Shown here: in pieces, positions 1-11,067 of the stretch
How positions within the stretch are numbered: position 1 is the stretch's first letter
Layout: the number at the start of each line of letters is the position of its first letter
Origin: Nannochloris sp. 'desiccata'
Lineage: Eukaryota > Chlorophyta > Trebouxiophyceae > Chlorellales > Chlorellaceae
DNA: 64,000 bases
Direction: 5' to 3'
Assembly (NCBI GenBank): GCA_019044685.2
Contig: JAGTXX020000007.1
Location: forward strand, 62,001 to 126,000
Notes under the pieces: generated by a model
The model's database searches: none
What the model saw: the letters and a program-made list of their open reading frames with translations, nothing else
Told to the model about the DNA's origin: nothing
Translations under genes and position numbers: made by a program

Positions 1-51
1 ATAGTATAGAATCCTTAAACCCCCATCTATATACTCACATCCTTATCAAGC

Positions 52-264
52 TTGTCTAAGAATTCATCTTCGTCACACTCTACAGGCTTACTAAGCATAT
101 CCAAAATAGCCCTAGGATCCTTTTTGATAACCATTTTTGCAACTCTAATCTTACAAAAGATAAAAAATGATAGTCAGTCCTTACGCAACGACAGAATCTT
201 AAATGGCATTTTTATTGCCCTAGCTAGCTCCAGCACGCTGCTGCTGTGGTCTCTGTCTCCTTGA
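52..264 (+). CDS. Possible last exon of an unrecognised small membrane protein
   Basis: An open frame of about 70 codons ends at a TGA at 262-264. It has no ATG at its 5' end; the frame opens just after in-frame stops at 7-9 and 16-18. A pyrimidine-containing stretch ending in AG near 48-49 could be a 3' splice site, so this may be the terminal exon of a gene starting left of the window. The peptide has a hydrophobic segment (about residues 15-35) and a second one at the C-terminus, suggesting two membrane passes. It would be convergent with the proteasome gene. No family is recognised and it could be chance. Confidence 0.25.
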   Translation: MSKNSSSSHSTGLLSISKIALGSFLITIFATLILQKIKNDSQSLRNDRILNGIFIALASSSTLLLWSLSP

Positions 265-390
265 TCTCTTTATCATTTTTACATTAACACAAAGGTACTA
301 GCGTATAATATAACACAAAGATGTTATTAAATGGTTCTACACAAACCCAGGCAAACACATGGTTTCTCCAACATGATTAAAAAACCATAT

Positions 391-1510
391 CTACCATGTT
401 CCAGCGGCATTGGCGGAAGGATCAGCAAATCGTTTATAATCCCACTTCGTCTCCAACGCAAAGGGCTCGCTGATAGACACCCCATCTTTCGTTACCTTTG
501 CCATCTGAAACTTATTAATAGAGTTCTTATCACGGTAATAGCACACCCGTAAACAATCTCTCATTAATTCCTCGGCGTCTGCCAATTCCATATCAGGGCT
601 GTGACGTTCTCTCATTAAAGGACGTGCAAGCATATTTGCAAACCCAGTAGCGACAGTTTGATCTTGATAATTGGTTCCAATCATACCCAGAGTACCCAAA
701 AAGGGCTTTCCATCAGGGCTGACTCCTCCAACAACAAGAGAATTCCACAAGGGGTCCATTTTATTGCGCCTGTTGTAAATAACACGAGTTAAATACGAGA
801 ATACCTCTGATGGTTTGAGTCTATGTCCATCATCCATGCAAAAATCGTCATCTGCGAGTTCTTCAAGTAAACGCATGATGTATTGGAAATCTGAGAGTTC
901 ACCGCCTGCTGCGATGATGCAACTGTCGTTAACTTTACGGACGCGATCGAAAGATTTGTAGCGTTTAGTTGACCCGTAGGCACCTGAAAGAATATGAAAT
1001 AGTAGACGGAGGGAGAGGTTAGAGTGTGTATTTTAAATTGAGTGGGAGAGGCAGCTCCCTCTAAAATAAGAGACCCAACGGCAAGTAAGATTGATCAAGA
1101 AGTGGTGGCTGCTTACCGAGAGTATCGCAGGCTATGAGGACACCATCCTTGTAGGTGATACCTAACACTGAAGTTCCAGTGACGTAAGGATACCTGTGAC
1201 AAACAACGGGCAAAATAGAGTGAGGAGGTGCTTCTTGTGAAAAAATTTGGAATGAAAAGATGGTCACGCATATATAAAGCTTTTTGTTGTTGCTAAAGAC
1301 AGCATCTAATACTTACTGTGTATGCTTCCTATTGTCTCCTGCTTGAACGGCAGAAGGATCTACAACAAAGGCTTCGTTACCACAAGTTGGGGCTTGAGGG
1401 GCATTGCGTTGGTGCTGCTGTTCTGCATACACAGGAGTAGGGTGAGCCAAAGGACCACCTGTGACGCCTGGGCCTATCGCCGCAGAATGAGAGCTCTGGC
1501 GCGGCAACAT
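391..1510 (-). CDS. PSMB4: 20S proteasome subunit beta type-4 (PSMB4/PBG1)
   Basis: Non-catalytic beta subunit of the 20S proteasome core (plant PBG1, yeast Pre4 position). I assemble three exons: 1510-1317, 1193-1117 and 983-391, with GT-AG introns; phases match at both joints. Exon 1 gives an N-terminal extension, the exon 1/2 joint gives YPYVTGTSVLGI, and the exon 2/3 joint gives DTLGAYGSTKRYKSF. Family landmarks follow in order: VNDSCIIAAGGELSDFQYI, then KMDPLWNSLVVGG, GTNYQDQTVATGFANMLARP, LRVCYYRDKNSINKFQ and a C-terminal TKWDYKRF. The product is about 287 aa, slightly longer than the roughly 250-265 aa usual for the family because of the N-terminal segment. The start is the first ATG (1510). 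Confidence 0.95.
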
Positions 1511-1938
1511 AGCTACAAAGAGAAGCTACGTTTTTATAGGATCAGAAAACGAATTTCTAATGTGATCAAAATAACTTTCGACTGCTCCAGCGCAAATTTA
1601 TGGCGCTCTGATTTTTTTTAGAGCAGACGGGTGTTATTAATGTATTAGCTGGCCTTGGGGAATCTGCAACTTTATGATGGCCTTGTGCTTTGGTTGAGCG
1701 CAACACAGCGGTGTAATTTTTTGGCTAACAAGAGAGGACAGCCCGCCAACCCGAAGTATAATTACTATATACAAGGCCTAAAACGTGTAGAAGAGTGCTT
1801 GCGCACTTGCTTGCAAGGAAAACGTTTCAAAATTGAATTGCAGTTGGCATTTGTTGTCAACCTAAAGACCTCAACGCAACAGCAAATTGAGACCTCAACT
1901 CTTTTCTGAGAAAGTAAAACCATCAAGATACTCTAATA
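1511..1938. other. Intergenic, shared upstream region of the divergent PSMB4 and ankyrin genes
   Basis: This 428 bp stretch lies between two divergent start codons and presumably holds both promoters and 5' UTRs. A short plus-strand open frame here lacks an ATG start. I see no clear TATA box or conserved element. Confidence 0.5.
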
Positions 1939-3675
1939 ATGGCTGGCAAGTCTAAAGGACGCGGAGGCCGTGGAGGCAAGTCTAAAAATCCAAAATCAAA
2001 CAACAGTCGAGGAACAGCTACATCTTCAACAGCTTCTGGTGCTTCGTCCATCAACAAGAACGTATCTGCTCCTACTGGCAATTCCCTCACTTTGGAACTC
2101 ATCGGATCCCCTGCTACCTTTGACCTCACCAAAACTGAATCATTCCCTGCAACCACCGCTGTCAATTCATCAGAAGTCGAAGGGAACAAGCTCTCTCTCC
2201 ACCTCCCTTCTTGGGATGCTTTGGACGCAATCATCGCCTGGTTCCGCGACGCATCTGACGCCGACCATGAAGCATCTCTCTCCTTTTCTTCTGCACTTGC
2301 CAAGCAACACAGAGCAAAGATTCATTCTGCTGCATCTGCAATTGGCCTTGGTGCTTTAGTCTCTCTCAGCCGTGGCGTCGGCGAAGACCGTCGTATTACC
2401 ATTGCCCGTCGTGGATCTACAGTAGCTAAAGCAGCTGCTGCAGCTGCCGCAATTGAAGACCCTGTACTTGCCGCAAAGGCCGCCCTTCTCTATTCTTGGG
2501 CATTGAAAGACCACGTGGAAGTCAGCCGTGATGAATCAGTTGAAATTATGGCGAACAACGGTGGGGATAATATGCCTGAAGCTTTAGCTATTGTCTGGGC
2601 TGCACACTGGCCTAGGCAAGAAGCAGCAGAACGACTCTGCATGGCTATCTCTAAGAATGATCTTGCGGAGGTACAATCCGCAATTGAAGCTGCGCCCAAA
2701 GGTGCTATTGCTAGTGGATCTATTGTAGATGAACACACAGGTGTTGCTCCACTTCATTTGGCAGCTGGGGAAGGTCATGTCGCTCTTGTAGAGGTGCTGC
2801 TTTCTGCTGGGTTCCCTGTTAATTGCAAAGACGGTGCTGGTGCGACTGCATTAGATATTGCCAGAAAGTATGAACATAGTGATGTGCAAGGGGTGTTAAT
2901 ACGTGCTGGGGCTGTAGATACTGAGGTTGTACCTACTATTTCCGAGTCTGCTAATAGCACTGCTGCTCCTATTGCAAATGGCGGCCATCCTCTTGTGACG
3001 GATTCTGTGGTCTCGGTCTGCGGAACTGACGCCAGCACAGATAAAGCTGCTGAGATTAGCAGTGTTGTGGGTGATTTTGTTGATTCCGAGTACTCTGAAA
3101 ACGGAACTACTGCTCCTCCTCCTACCACTGTCGCAGTTACTGCCACTACTGCTGGTACTGCTGCCGACTGTGCAGTGACTCAGATGGGCCTTTCAGAGAA
3201 AGGAAGCGGTGGTTTTGCCAGCAAATCTGAAGAAACTTCCTCTAAAAAGACAAGTAGTAAACACGGCAAATTTGCTGTTAGTGTCCCTGCTGCAGTTGTT
3301 GAAGCTACTGCTGCCGTTGCTGCCAAGGCTGAAGACTTTGTCGCCTACGGGAAGAAAGCGTTATCAGATAGTAAAGCAGCCAGCACAAAGGCAATTGAGA
3401 ATACCAGAACAGCTACCTTAAGTTATGGGCACAAAGCTATTGATGGTGGTAAAGCTGCAGTGGAAAGCAGTAAAGCCTATACTGTAAAAGCACTAGAAAG
3501 CGGAAAGTCGGTAGTCACCAATGCTGCAGAGAAGGCAGATGAGAATGTAAAAGTGGCTGTCAGTTGGGTAAAGGCACATTATGTGTATATTCTGGCGGGT
3601 GCTGGTGCTGTTGTAGCTACTGCTGGCGTTGCATTGGCTATGAAACACAGAAATAACATGACTAGTCGGTATTAA
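1939..3675 (+). CDS. Ankyrin-repeat protein with C-terminal membrane anchor
   Basis: Single-exon 578 aa protein starting at an ATG. The N-terminus is basic and Gly/Lys/Ser-rich (GKSKGRGGRGGKSKN). The middle, about residues 235-330, holds ankyrin repeats; the clearest has GVAPLHLAAGEGHVALVEVL followed by GATALDIARKYEHSDV. Residues about 440-545 form Ala/Lys/Ser-rich heptad-like repeats (AVEATAAVAAKAEDF, GGKAAVESSKAYTVKALESG), likely long amphipathic helices like LEA or apolipoprotein segments. The C-terminus has a single hydrophobic segment (YILAGAGAVVATAGVALAM) and a short basic tail, so a tail-anchored cytoplasm-facing protein is inferred. The specific function is not recognised. Confidence 0.85.
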   Translation: MAGKSKGRGGRGGKSKNPKSNNSRGTATSSTASGASSINKNVSAPTGNSLTLELIGSPATFDLTKTESFPATTAVNSSEVEGNKLSLHLPSWDALDAIIAWFRDASDADHEASLSFSSALAKQHRAKIHSAASAIGLGALVSLSRGVGEDRRITIARRGSTVAKAAAAAAAIEDPVLAAKAALLYSWALKDHVEVSRDESVEIMANNGGDNMPEALAIVWAAHWPRQEAAERLCMAISKNDLAEVQSAIEAAPKGAIASGSIVDEHTGVAPLHLAAGEGHVALVEVLLSAGFPVNCKDGAGATALDIARKYEHSDVQGVLIRAGAVDTEVVPTISESANSTAAPIANGGHPLVTDSVVSVCGTDASTDKAAEISSVVGDFVDSEYSENGTTAPPPTTVAVTATTAGTAADCAVTQMGLSEKGSGGFASKSEETSSKKTSSKHGKFAVSVPAAVVEATAAVAAKAEDFVAYGKKALSDSKAASTKAIENTRTATLSYGHKAIDGGKAAVESSKAYTVKALESGKSVVTNAAEKADENVKVAVSWVKAHYVYILAGAGAVVATAGVALAMKHRNNMTSRY

Positions 3676-4182
3676 GAAATGAAGAAAAAATAGTTTAGAA
3701 GCATAGAAGGAAAAAATAAACAGAGAGAGAAATTAAATATAATTCAACCCCTTTTAGTTAATTAACCGCTTTGTATGCAATTATAGTGTTTCCTTACACC
3801 GTTTGAATGAATGTCTGCTTTGTTGTTTGATCCATTTTCTTTCTTTCTTTTCATTTTTAAAGAGGCGCTTTGCCATGACTGTTCTTCCCTGACCTTGCCT
3901 TGCCCTCCTTTGTTCTGTTAAAATTATTTCTTTTCTACAACTTACGTACTTCTTTTGATTTTTCTTGTTTCGTTCTTCATTGTAATTTGCATCTTTGTAG
4001 ATAACGAAGGAGCAGCCACCAAGGAGGTAGAAAACAAATGTAACAAAGGGGTTGTGCAGTGGTTATAAAAAGAATTAAAGTTTGGGCTCTGGACTTTCCG
4101 ATATATCTGATGATAAACAACGTACAACTCTAAGTCAATACTTCCAAAAGCACTGAACGTGTAACAAAAAAATTAAAAGAAA
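3676..4182. other. Convergent 3' intergenic region
   Basis: 507 bp between the stop codons of the ankyrin gene (+) and the CASTOR/POLLUX-like gene (-). AT-rich with pyrimidine runs (around 3838-3860) and an AATAAA-like sequence near 3714. It presumably contains both 3' UTRs. No gene or repeat seen. Confidence 0.5.
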
Positions 4183-7100
4183 TTATGCCGCCTCTGCTAG
4201 TTTTTCATCGCCTGCTGTTGCTGTCGGTGGGATCTTTAAAGCCTTTGCCACAGCAGCCCTAGGCGCTAAAGTGATTAGCTTACACCTCGAGTTCCCAGCA
4301 TTCCATACCCTTTCAACCACCCTATCTTCTGGATCTGGGTTCACCAGAATGTTTAACACTTGATCGATGCTGCTCGGCAAGTCATAATATCCCAATAAAA
4401 CTTGTGAAACCGTGGCGCAACGAGCTTGCAAGTTGAAAAAATTCAATTCTTCACCTTCTTTAGCAAATGCCGCAGCATCCTGCACCACGATTTCACATTG
4501 GACACCAACTTGAGCATATGCGGTCAAGCTTCGTGGCTGAACTGCAGTCTGTGCAAGTACCTTTGCAGCAAAACTGGCCGAGTTTACAGCAGCTCCAATT
4601 GGGAGTTCTCTTCTATTTTCAAACCTTGTTTGCCCCAAATACGTCAATTTCTCAGAAAGAATGTTAATATCTGGACAACAAGCCATTTCTAACAAATATC
4701 GTACATTTAATTGTACTTCTAGCACCGCTGCATCCATTCGAAGCATGTCTGATTGGGAAAGAGAATACGCTGATGCCTCTGCTGCTGCCCTGTAGGTGCT
4801 AGATGACGAAGAAGAAGAAATAGTAGTACTAGTACTAGTAGAAGGATCACTTGAGTGAAGCAAAGAAAAAGTGGCACCACCACCACCGCCACCACTACCG
4901 ACTGCTGCCATACCCCAGTTTCTGTCATGCAATATAACAGCTGCACGTAATGTAGCCACATCTAAAGCGGTAGAAAGTGCCTGTCGATCACGTGGATCAC
5001 ATTTCACATGTTTGATATCAAGGCGCTGAATTATCGTAGTAAGTGAACACCGGGTGCATATTTCCTCCGAGCTGTGGTCATTTAATAAAATAACACGGGA
5101 TCCTTGTGGAAGCGCGTCAACGCCGTGATCTAATTCTTTTAATAATTCAACCATGGCAGTTGATCCAGGCCAGCCACATATGAGAAGATCACTGCCAATG
5201 CCACTGCTACTGTCTCCCGTGGCTGTTGAACCGTAACTGAGTGGTAATAACGCCGCACCTAGACGACGATTTTCACGGATTTGAACACGTTTTCTTCGCT
5301 TTCTACGCAGTTCCATTAAAAAAGATTCTGAGGAGCTGGTGCCGACACCCTCGAGACCAGCATCACCTGGGCCCCGGGGTGGAGCAGCATGTGGCGAGAC
5401 TTCAGCATTACCAAAAACATTACCACCATTGCCATTGCCCGTACTATGTGCACTAAAATCGGCAGTACTCATACTCATAGTATCCGTATTATTGTTACTA
5501 TTAAAAAAATTATTGTTATTGCTACGATTCCAGGAGCATACTCGCTGGCCAAAAGCATCTTTGCCCAACGGCGCATCATCCACCGATCTCATAGAATAGA
5601 AATTTGGGTCCCAATTTCCGCCTGAATCCAGCGCAGCAGGCACAGCATGGCGTAATGGACGTACAATATACTTCGTCATACCTACTGGTGGCCGTAACAA
5701 AACGAGTGCTTCCCCGTTTTTAACGATTCTATTTGGATTGCAACTCAGTTCAGATTTCCACGTGGCAACATTAATGATCCCGGACACTATGGCATCAGGG
5801 AAGAAAGCATGTAAATCGCCAAATTTCTTACCAATCAGCCAAGTAGCTTCTGGGAAATATCCCACGTGGCAATTTGCTTGCGAATTATGATCAAATAAAG
5901 CATGCGATAGGGTTGCTACAGCAGGATGCTTGAGAAGCCGTGCATATCGCCGGGCATTTATTGTACTGCTGGGTACTGGAATGACACGTGCCGTACAGGC
6001 GTATTGGAGTAATGCAGTGACATTTGTACCTTGTACTTCAGCGATAACCCAGGGACCCATACCATTCGTCGTCCCAAAAGAACGAGAAGAAGAAGAAGAA
6101 GTAGAAGCGCTAGGAATACTGGCATCATCAATCCATTCTTTCCCCGCTGCAGCAGTCATTTCATCTATAAGGACAGCACAGCGCAGCACTTGTGCATCAG
6201 AATCTTCAACTGATCGTGAATAATCTCCACTTAGGATAATTGCTCTGGCGTCCGTGGCGCCGACCATCTGGAGAGCACCAGGGTCTAACGGGCTGCCTTG
6301 CCGAAAGACTATTTGAGAGCCACAACGTGCTTCCATAGGCAAAGTTTCTCTAAACAGAGTTTCCATTTCAAGCTTTTCACGATATGCCACTAATATAACA
6401 ACCACAGCACCCCCGGTAGCCGCAGAGGCAGCACAAATTTGTTCTGTTATTGTTTGGCACTGACTCAAATCTCGAGCACTTTCTCCATAAGTTAATATAA
6501 CGTAATGGTCCTTTTCGTACACCCGTGACCCTCTCCGTACATTACTTTCCAATAATTCTAATGTAGCTTGCTCAATTAATGCTAAAACTAACGCAAAGGA
6601 GGCGACGCCAAGGACTGCCGTAGCCACGGCAAAGAGCTGCTGGGGGAAAGTTGATGCCTGCTCCTCGGGTAGTTCTTGGCCTAGTACCACAGTTAGTACA
6701 CTATACAGGTCTTGCCACCATGAAGGTGGCGGTAGAGGAACATCAGGAGCATCGATACCGAGCTCCGAAGGTTGGGAAACAAGAGGGACACCAGCAGCAC
6801 CACTACTGCTGCTGCTGCTGCTTGGAGCAAGGTGCTGTTTGAGTGCAGCACCAAGCGTGATGACAACCGCGTTTAATACCATAAATAATTGTAAATCTGA
6901 CAAGGTATCCTGTCTCCAGTTGTAGTATTTGTACAGCGTTTTGCCTATAAACTCATTGATAGAATTACATAGGGGAGTAAACACGCCAGTTGTTTCAAGC
7001 CTGGAAAATGGGGCGGGATGACTGATGACGGGGACAGGAGAAGAAGAAGAAGAACGTTGCTTTGAAGGGCCTAATCTATTATTACTGCCATTATTATTCC

Positions 7101-7272
7101 CAAAAAGAGATGTAGTAACTATTCTTTGTCGCCTAATTAAAGGTGGTCTCCATGTTCCTCTACTAGCAAGGAGAGAGCGGACGCGCCAGCAAATAGATGA
7201 CGGTGCCATGGGGACCATGATCAGGTGAGCTTCACGCTGCCTAGGAGACCCTTGGTAATGTATATCGAGCAT
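4183..7272 (-). CDS. CASTOR/POLLUX (DMI1/SYM8)-like ion channel
   Basis: Intronless 1029 aa cation-channel protein of the plant CASTOR/POLLUX family, which acts in the nuclear or plastid envelope. A Ser/Arg-rich N-terminus is followed by a hydrophobic segment (about 127-146, LFMVLNAVVITLGAALK), a pore-like region (about 185-208) and a second membrane helix (about 211-233). The family linker SNVRRGSRVYEKDHYVIL follows, then an RCK/NAD-binding-like domain with QIVFRQGSPLDPGALQMVGA and ARAIILSGD. A second nucleotide-binding-like domain has DLLICGWPGSTAMVELLKEL, matching the ILICGWRR region of plant homologues. Gly- and Ser-rich insertions occur in loops. The pore segment does not show the A-D-x-G-N-H-type filter of land-plant members. 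The assignment to the family is strong; ion selectivity and location are not known. Confidence 0.88.
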   Translation of the reverse strand: MLDIHYQGSPRQREAHLIMVPMAPSSICWRVRSLLASRGTWRPPLIRRQRIVTTSLFGNNNGSNNRLGPSKQRSSSSSPVPVISHPAPFSRLETTGVFTPLCNSINEFIGKTLYKYYNWRQDTLSDLQLFMVLNAVVITLGAALKQHLAPSSSSSSSGAAGVPLVSQPSELGIDAPDVPLPPPSWWQDLYSVLTVVLGQELPEEQASTFPQQLFAVATAVLGVASFALVLALIEQATLELLESNVRRGSRVYEKDHYVILTYGESARDLSQCQTITEQICAASAATGGAVVVILVAYREKLEMETLFRETLPMEARCGSQIVFRQGSPLDPGALQMVGATDARAIILSGDYSRSVEDSDAQVLRCAVLIDEMTAAAGKEWIDDASIPSASTSSSSSRSFGTTNGMGPWVIAEVQGTNVTALLQYACTARVIPVPSSTINARRYARLLKHPAVATLSHALFDHNSQANCHVGYFPEATWLIGKKFGDLHAFFPDAIVSGIINVATWKSELSCNPNRIVKNGEALVLLRPPVGMTKYIVRPLRHAVPAALDSGGNWDPNFYSMRSVDDAPLGKDAFGQRVCSWNRSNNNNFFNSNNNTDTMSMSTADFSAHSTGNGNGGNVFGNAEVSPHAAPPRGPGDAGLEGVGTSSSESFLMELRRKRRKRVQIRENRRLGAALLPLSYGSTATGDSSSGIGSDLLICGWPGSTAMVELLKELDHGVDALPQGSRVILLNDHSSEEICTRCSLTTIIQRLDIKHVKCDPRDRQALSTALDVATLRAAVILHDRNWGMAAVGSGGGGGGATFSLLHSSDPSTSTSTTISSSSSSSTYRAAAEASAYSLSQSDMLRMDAAVLEVQLNVRYLLEMACCPDINILSEKLTYLGQTRFENRRELPIGAAVNSASFAAKVLAQTAVQPRSLTAYAQVGVQCEIVVQDAAAFAKEGEELNFFNLQARCATVSQVLLGYYDLPSSIDQVLNILVNPDPEDRVVERVWNAGNSRCKLITLAPRAAVAKALKIPPTATAGDEKLAEAA

Positions 7273-7770
7273 GCATAGAGTTGATCTTAAAACATTGGTT
7301 GAGTTTATTGGGTTCGTTTTTGTAAAGAATAGGTTTAGTTGCAGAAATTAGTGCTGCGACAACGATTTGTTATAATCAAATGCACGATTCGTTGGCGAAT
7401 TATTTGTGAGGAAAACCCAATAGATTCAGAGCTGTTTATGTGTTTTGATTACTGATTGACTTTTAATAAAGGATCTATGCCCTAGCTAGCGTCATATACT
7501 GTGAACCCTAGAACAGAATCTTGACTTCTTTCTTTTCTTCACTTTCACTTGCTCCGACTCGGAGTGGCAGCGTTTCTCTGCGAAGTAAAGGCGCCCCTAC
7601 TTACAATCAACACGCCAGTTCAGATGCTGATATGAAATATTCACTTTAGCTTGAACTATGATGGAAAATAAAGTAAAAAGTGCTATTACAATCATTCATT
7701 TTCAAAAAAAGTGTGTTTCTCAACGTTAAAAAACCCGAAGAAAAATGAAATTCAAACTCAAGTTTATACA
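7273..7770. other. Intergenic, channel promoter and SPP 3' flank
   Basis: 498 bp between two minus-strand genes. It should contain the 5' region of the channel gene and the 3' UTR of the signal peptide peptidase gene. I see no repeat, RNA gene or convincing ORF. Confidence 0.5.
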
Positions 7771-8934
7771 TTAAGAATCTTTCTTATTCTCTCCTACCGC
7801 TGCACTGGCTGCTTCCTTCACCTTCCCTGCTGCTGTCGCTGCACTTTCCTCTTCTTCCTCTTCAGCTTCCTTCCAATGGAATAACTTCTCGGCTTCTCCG
7901 GCAATCTTGGCATGCCCAAAAGTAGTGATCAACACAGCAGGAACGATATACAACAACGCAGGCTGTGCAGCTTGAAAGATATTCATCACTGCAATAGTCG
8001 TAGCAAGACCTGCCACATACCCAATGAAAGCAGACTTGAAATAACGGGTCGTTCTCTTATTAGTGCCAATGCCACTCGGTGTTTGCTTACCGTGGAAATT
8101 GTTATGTTCGGCGTCATAGCGTAATATAATAGCCACAAAGATGCCAGGAATAACAATATCACCTAAACCAAGCATAGAGAATGCAGACGCACCAGCAGTA
8201 GTGGGCATGGGCACACGTGGGAATAGTAACTTGATTGGAGCGTCAAAAGATTTTGCTACTGAAACCATCACAGGGGTGCAGAAAACCCAAAATACATCAT
8301 AGAAAAACAGCCCTGAAAGGAGAATGACACCATTTTGGACTGCTCCAAGGCTTAAATGTTCAACTCCTTGTAAACTGAATGCAATTCCGAGTGCGTTATT
8401 GCCCAACCAGTGCTTTGTCGTCCAATACCAGTAGCAAAAACCGGCCGCAGGAATGGCCAACACTGCCTCGAAGGTAGAAAAAGAAATTTCAAATCCTTCA
8501 GGTAAAAGACGAGGAATGGCAGGAATTTTAATGGTTATATCCTTATGCGGGAAGGCAGCAGGTAAAAATGGAGCTACCAAAGGATCAACGGTGGCAACAA
8601 GAGCCGCAGTGCCAATGAGAACGAAGTACGCAGAGAGAACTAAATTGACCAGATCTTTAGGAAGAAATTTGAATGCTAGGAACAAAGAAAAGAGCATGAT
8701 TGACCCCATTAAAGGGAATTTCATTGCATCTTTTTTTGTCATAGCCTCTGTGGGGGGTTCGGCCTTGACTGACCGCCAAGATCCCACATAAACTGTAGCT
8801 GCTGCTGTCAAGACGATGTTGATGTTTGTGGGGATGGGGACAAAGAGAGGAAGTATTGATATGATGATGAGAGCTGCATGTGCTAGGGGTGCGGGTATCC
8901 CCTTGTTGACACTAACTTCATCAGAAGAAGGCAT
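7771..8934 (-). CDS. SPP: Signal peptide peptidase (presenilin-type aspartyl protease)
   Basis: Intramembrane aspartyl protease of the ER (peptidase family A22B) that cleaves leftover signal peptides. The frame stays open upstream to 8994, but the first ATG is at 8934, giving 387 aa. The three family motifs are present in order: YD in GLFFYDVFWVF (about residues 212-213), GLGD in SMLGLGDIVIPG (catalytic Asp about 259), and PAL in AAQPALLYIVPAVL (about 325). The predicted topology is nine hydrophobic segments, as usual, with a charged cytoplasmic C-terminal tail rich in Glu and Ala. It is divergent from the WD40 gene. Confidence 0.95.
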   Translation of the reverse strand: MPSSDEVSVNKGIPAPLAHAALIIISILPLFVPIPTNINIVLTAAATVYVGSWRSVKAEPPTEAMTKKDAMKFPLMGSIMLFSLFLAFKFLPKDLVNLVLSAYFVLIGTAALVATVDPLVAPFLPAAFPHKDITIKIPAIPRLLPEGFEISFSTFEAVLAIPAAGFCYWYWTTKHWLGNNALGIAFSLQGVEHLSLGAVQNGVILLSGLFFYDVFWVFCTPVMVSVAKSFDAPIKLLFPRVPMPTTAGASAFSMLGLGDIVIPGIFVAIILRYDAEHNNFHGKQTPSGIGTNKRTTRYFKSAFIGYVAGLATTIAVMNIFQAAQPALLYIVPAVLITTFGHAKIAGEAEKLFHWKEAEEEEEESAATAAGKVKEAASAAVGENKKDS

Positions 8935-9308
8935 GATTTTGGAAGAAGATTGATGATCACGGCAGACGAGGAACGTTGGGCATTTGTAACACACCCACAG
9001 TGATACTAAAACTGGAGTAAAGATACGATTAAAGTAAAATAACGACGCTAGGGAGAGTTAACACGGTGCTTCTGGCTGTGCTGGCCATGTCTTGATTTTG
9101 GAACTTTTCATATTTCCTCTAAACGTAGGCCTGCTCGTAGTATCGGAGCTGTTGCAATGCACTTCACTGTTGCGATACTGCACAGATACAAGTGTGTGAA
9201 GCTATATTTTACCAAAGCTTTATTTTGGGATCTCAAGTGAATCCTTTGAAACTAATCAAATTTTGATATCCAACCCTTGTTACGTAGTGCGCCCTAAAGA
9301 AGGCAGGC
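8935..9308. promoter_or_regulatory. Divergent intergenic region between SPP and the WD40 gene
   Basis: 374 bp between two divergent start codons, so it likely carries both promoters. No specific element can be named from sequence alone. Confidence 0.4.
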
Positions 9309-11067
9309 ATGGATGAAGATGGAGATGAACCATTGCATCTAAATGTACCACTGGACGAGCAACAGGCGCGTGAAGAGGAGGAAGCATTCGCAAATCAAGA
9401 TCAAGCGTTTATGAATGCCGCCAATCACGCTGACCCTCTTCTAGAAGCAATGATGAACGAATTTCAGTTCCCTGATGATGGAGGATTCGACCAGGATATG
9501 ATGGTTGATCATGAATCAGAAGAAGAAGAGGAAATTGAAGATGAAGACGATGAACAAAGGCCACATTTAGAAGAATTTCCAGAAGACGATGACGCTCTAT
9601 TAGATTCAACAGCTGAACAAGTAGAGAAGGGCAAAGACATTCAAGGCATACCCTGGTCTACGACACCTTGGACGCGTGATGCGTATAGAAGAAAACGTAA
9701 TACAGACTATAACTCCTATTATAATTGTGAAAATGAAGTTAAAGCAGCAGCAGCGACGATAAAATCACAATGTCTTGCCAGCCACACACTCTCAGCTAGA
9801 TGTGACGCTCGTTACACTTTCTACCGTAACTGGCGACGTGTACGATCCACCATAGTACATTTTCAACTACGTAATTTAGTATGGCCAGTTACATCGCACC
9901 AAATACTCTATGTGGCAAGTAACCGAATAATGCAGTGGCAAAATCAAACCAGAGCAACAGAGCCAAGACCTCTATTGGATATGAGCAGGAGTCCTGCTAG
10001 CAATACTACTATAACAACGATTAGAACAGCGACTGGTGCTAATGTGAACAATGAAAGTATTGATAGGGTGGTTGTGTGTACTATGTGTGCAAAATATGGA
10101 ATAGTGGCTGCCGGTGGGTTTGGGGGGGAGCTGGTTGTGACTCAATTAAATATGAACGAAATGACGTGTGCAAAACGAGATGACGATTATGATTTTGAGA
10201 ATTATGATAAATATAATGATGATATGGCTGCTGCTCAATCTCAGGGCACCAAAGCATTGGGGTAAGAAAGAGAGAATATTAGTAATGAACGACGCCATTG
10301 ACTTTTGAAATCCAACCAACAACTTTTCCGTTTCCAAATTTTTCAGTACCCGGGTGAGCTCTTCAGAAAATGGAATCACGAATGCAATAGATATCTACAA
10401 CAGCGTGTCTGGAACACCTTCTATAGTCTGTAGCAACAACGACCAAGCTGTGAGACTCTTTGATGCAGCGACCCTCTCCCCAAAGGGCGAATTCAAACTG
10501 CCCTGGGCGGTCAATTACACCGCCGCACACCCGGCACAAGGCAGAGTTCTCTGTGTCGTTGGTGACCACCCGGAAGCAGTACTACTGGATAGTACTTCTG
10601 GTAGTAAGATAGCCACATTACGTGGTCATTACGATTACTCCTTTGCTGCAGCATGGCATCCAGACGGGAATATTGTAGCGACAGGCAACCAGGACCTAAC
10701 CACAAGGATCTATGATTTGAGAATGGTGTCCCGCTCGCTGTGCGTGCTGCATGCTCAAATAGGTGCAGTCCGTTCTCTACGGTTCGCTCCTGATGGTAAA
10801 ACACTTGCGGTAGCTGAACCTGCGGATTACGTCACTTTATATAACGTGGTCAATGACTATGCCACGTGTCAATCTCTGGATGTATTTGGTGAGATTTCCG
10901 GTATTGGGTACAGTCCAGATTCGAAAAGATTTTATGCTGCGGTGTCTGATGTGCATTATGCATCGTTACTCCAACTAAATGTAGCCTCTGGGGATGCGGA
11001 AGATGGGGGGAGGAGTCTAGATGAGCAGTGGTTGTTGGAGAAGGGGATGTATTGTAGAAAGAAATAA
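9309..11067 (+). CDS. WD40-repeat protein of the S. pombe C2A9.03/plant transducin-like family
   Basis: Two exons, 9309-10261 and 10347-11067, joined GG|T in phase; intron GTAAGA...TTTCAG. The product is about 557 aa. The N-terminal 110 residues are strongly acidic. Next comes the family signature IQGIPWSTTPWTRDAYRRKR followed by a Tyr/Asn-rich NTDYNSYYNCENE. The rest is a WD40 propeller; the clearest blades are SIVCSNNDQAVRLFDAATL, LRGHYDYSFAAAWHPDGN with TGNQDLTTRIYDLR, and AVRSLRFAPDGKTLAVAEP. This family is widely conserved in fungi and plants but has no well-defined biochemical role that I can state. Family call is good; function unknown. Confidence 0.85.
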
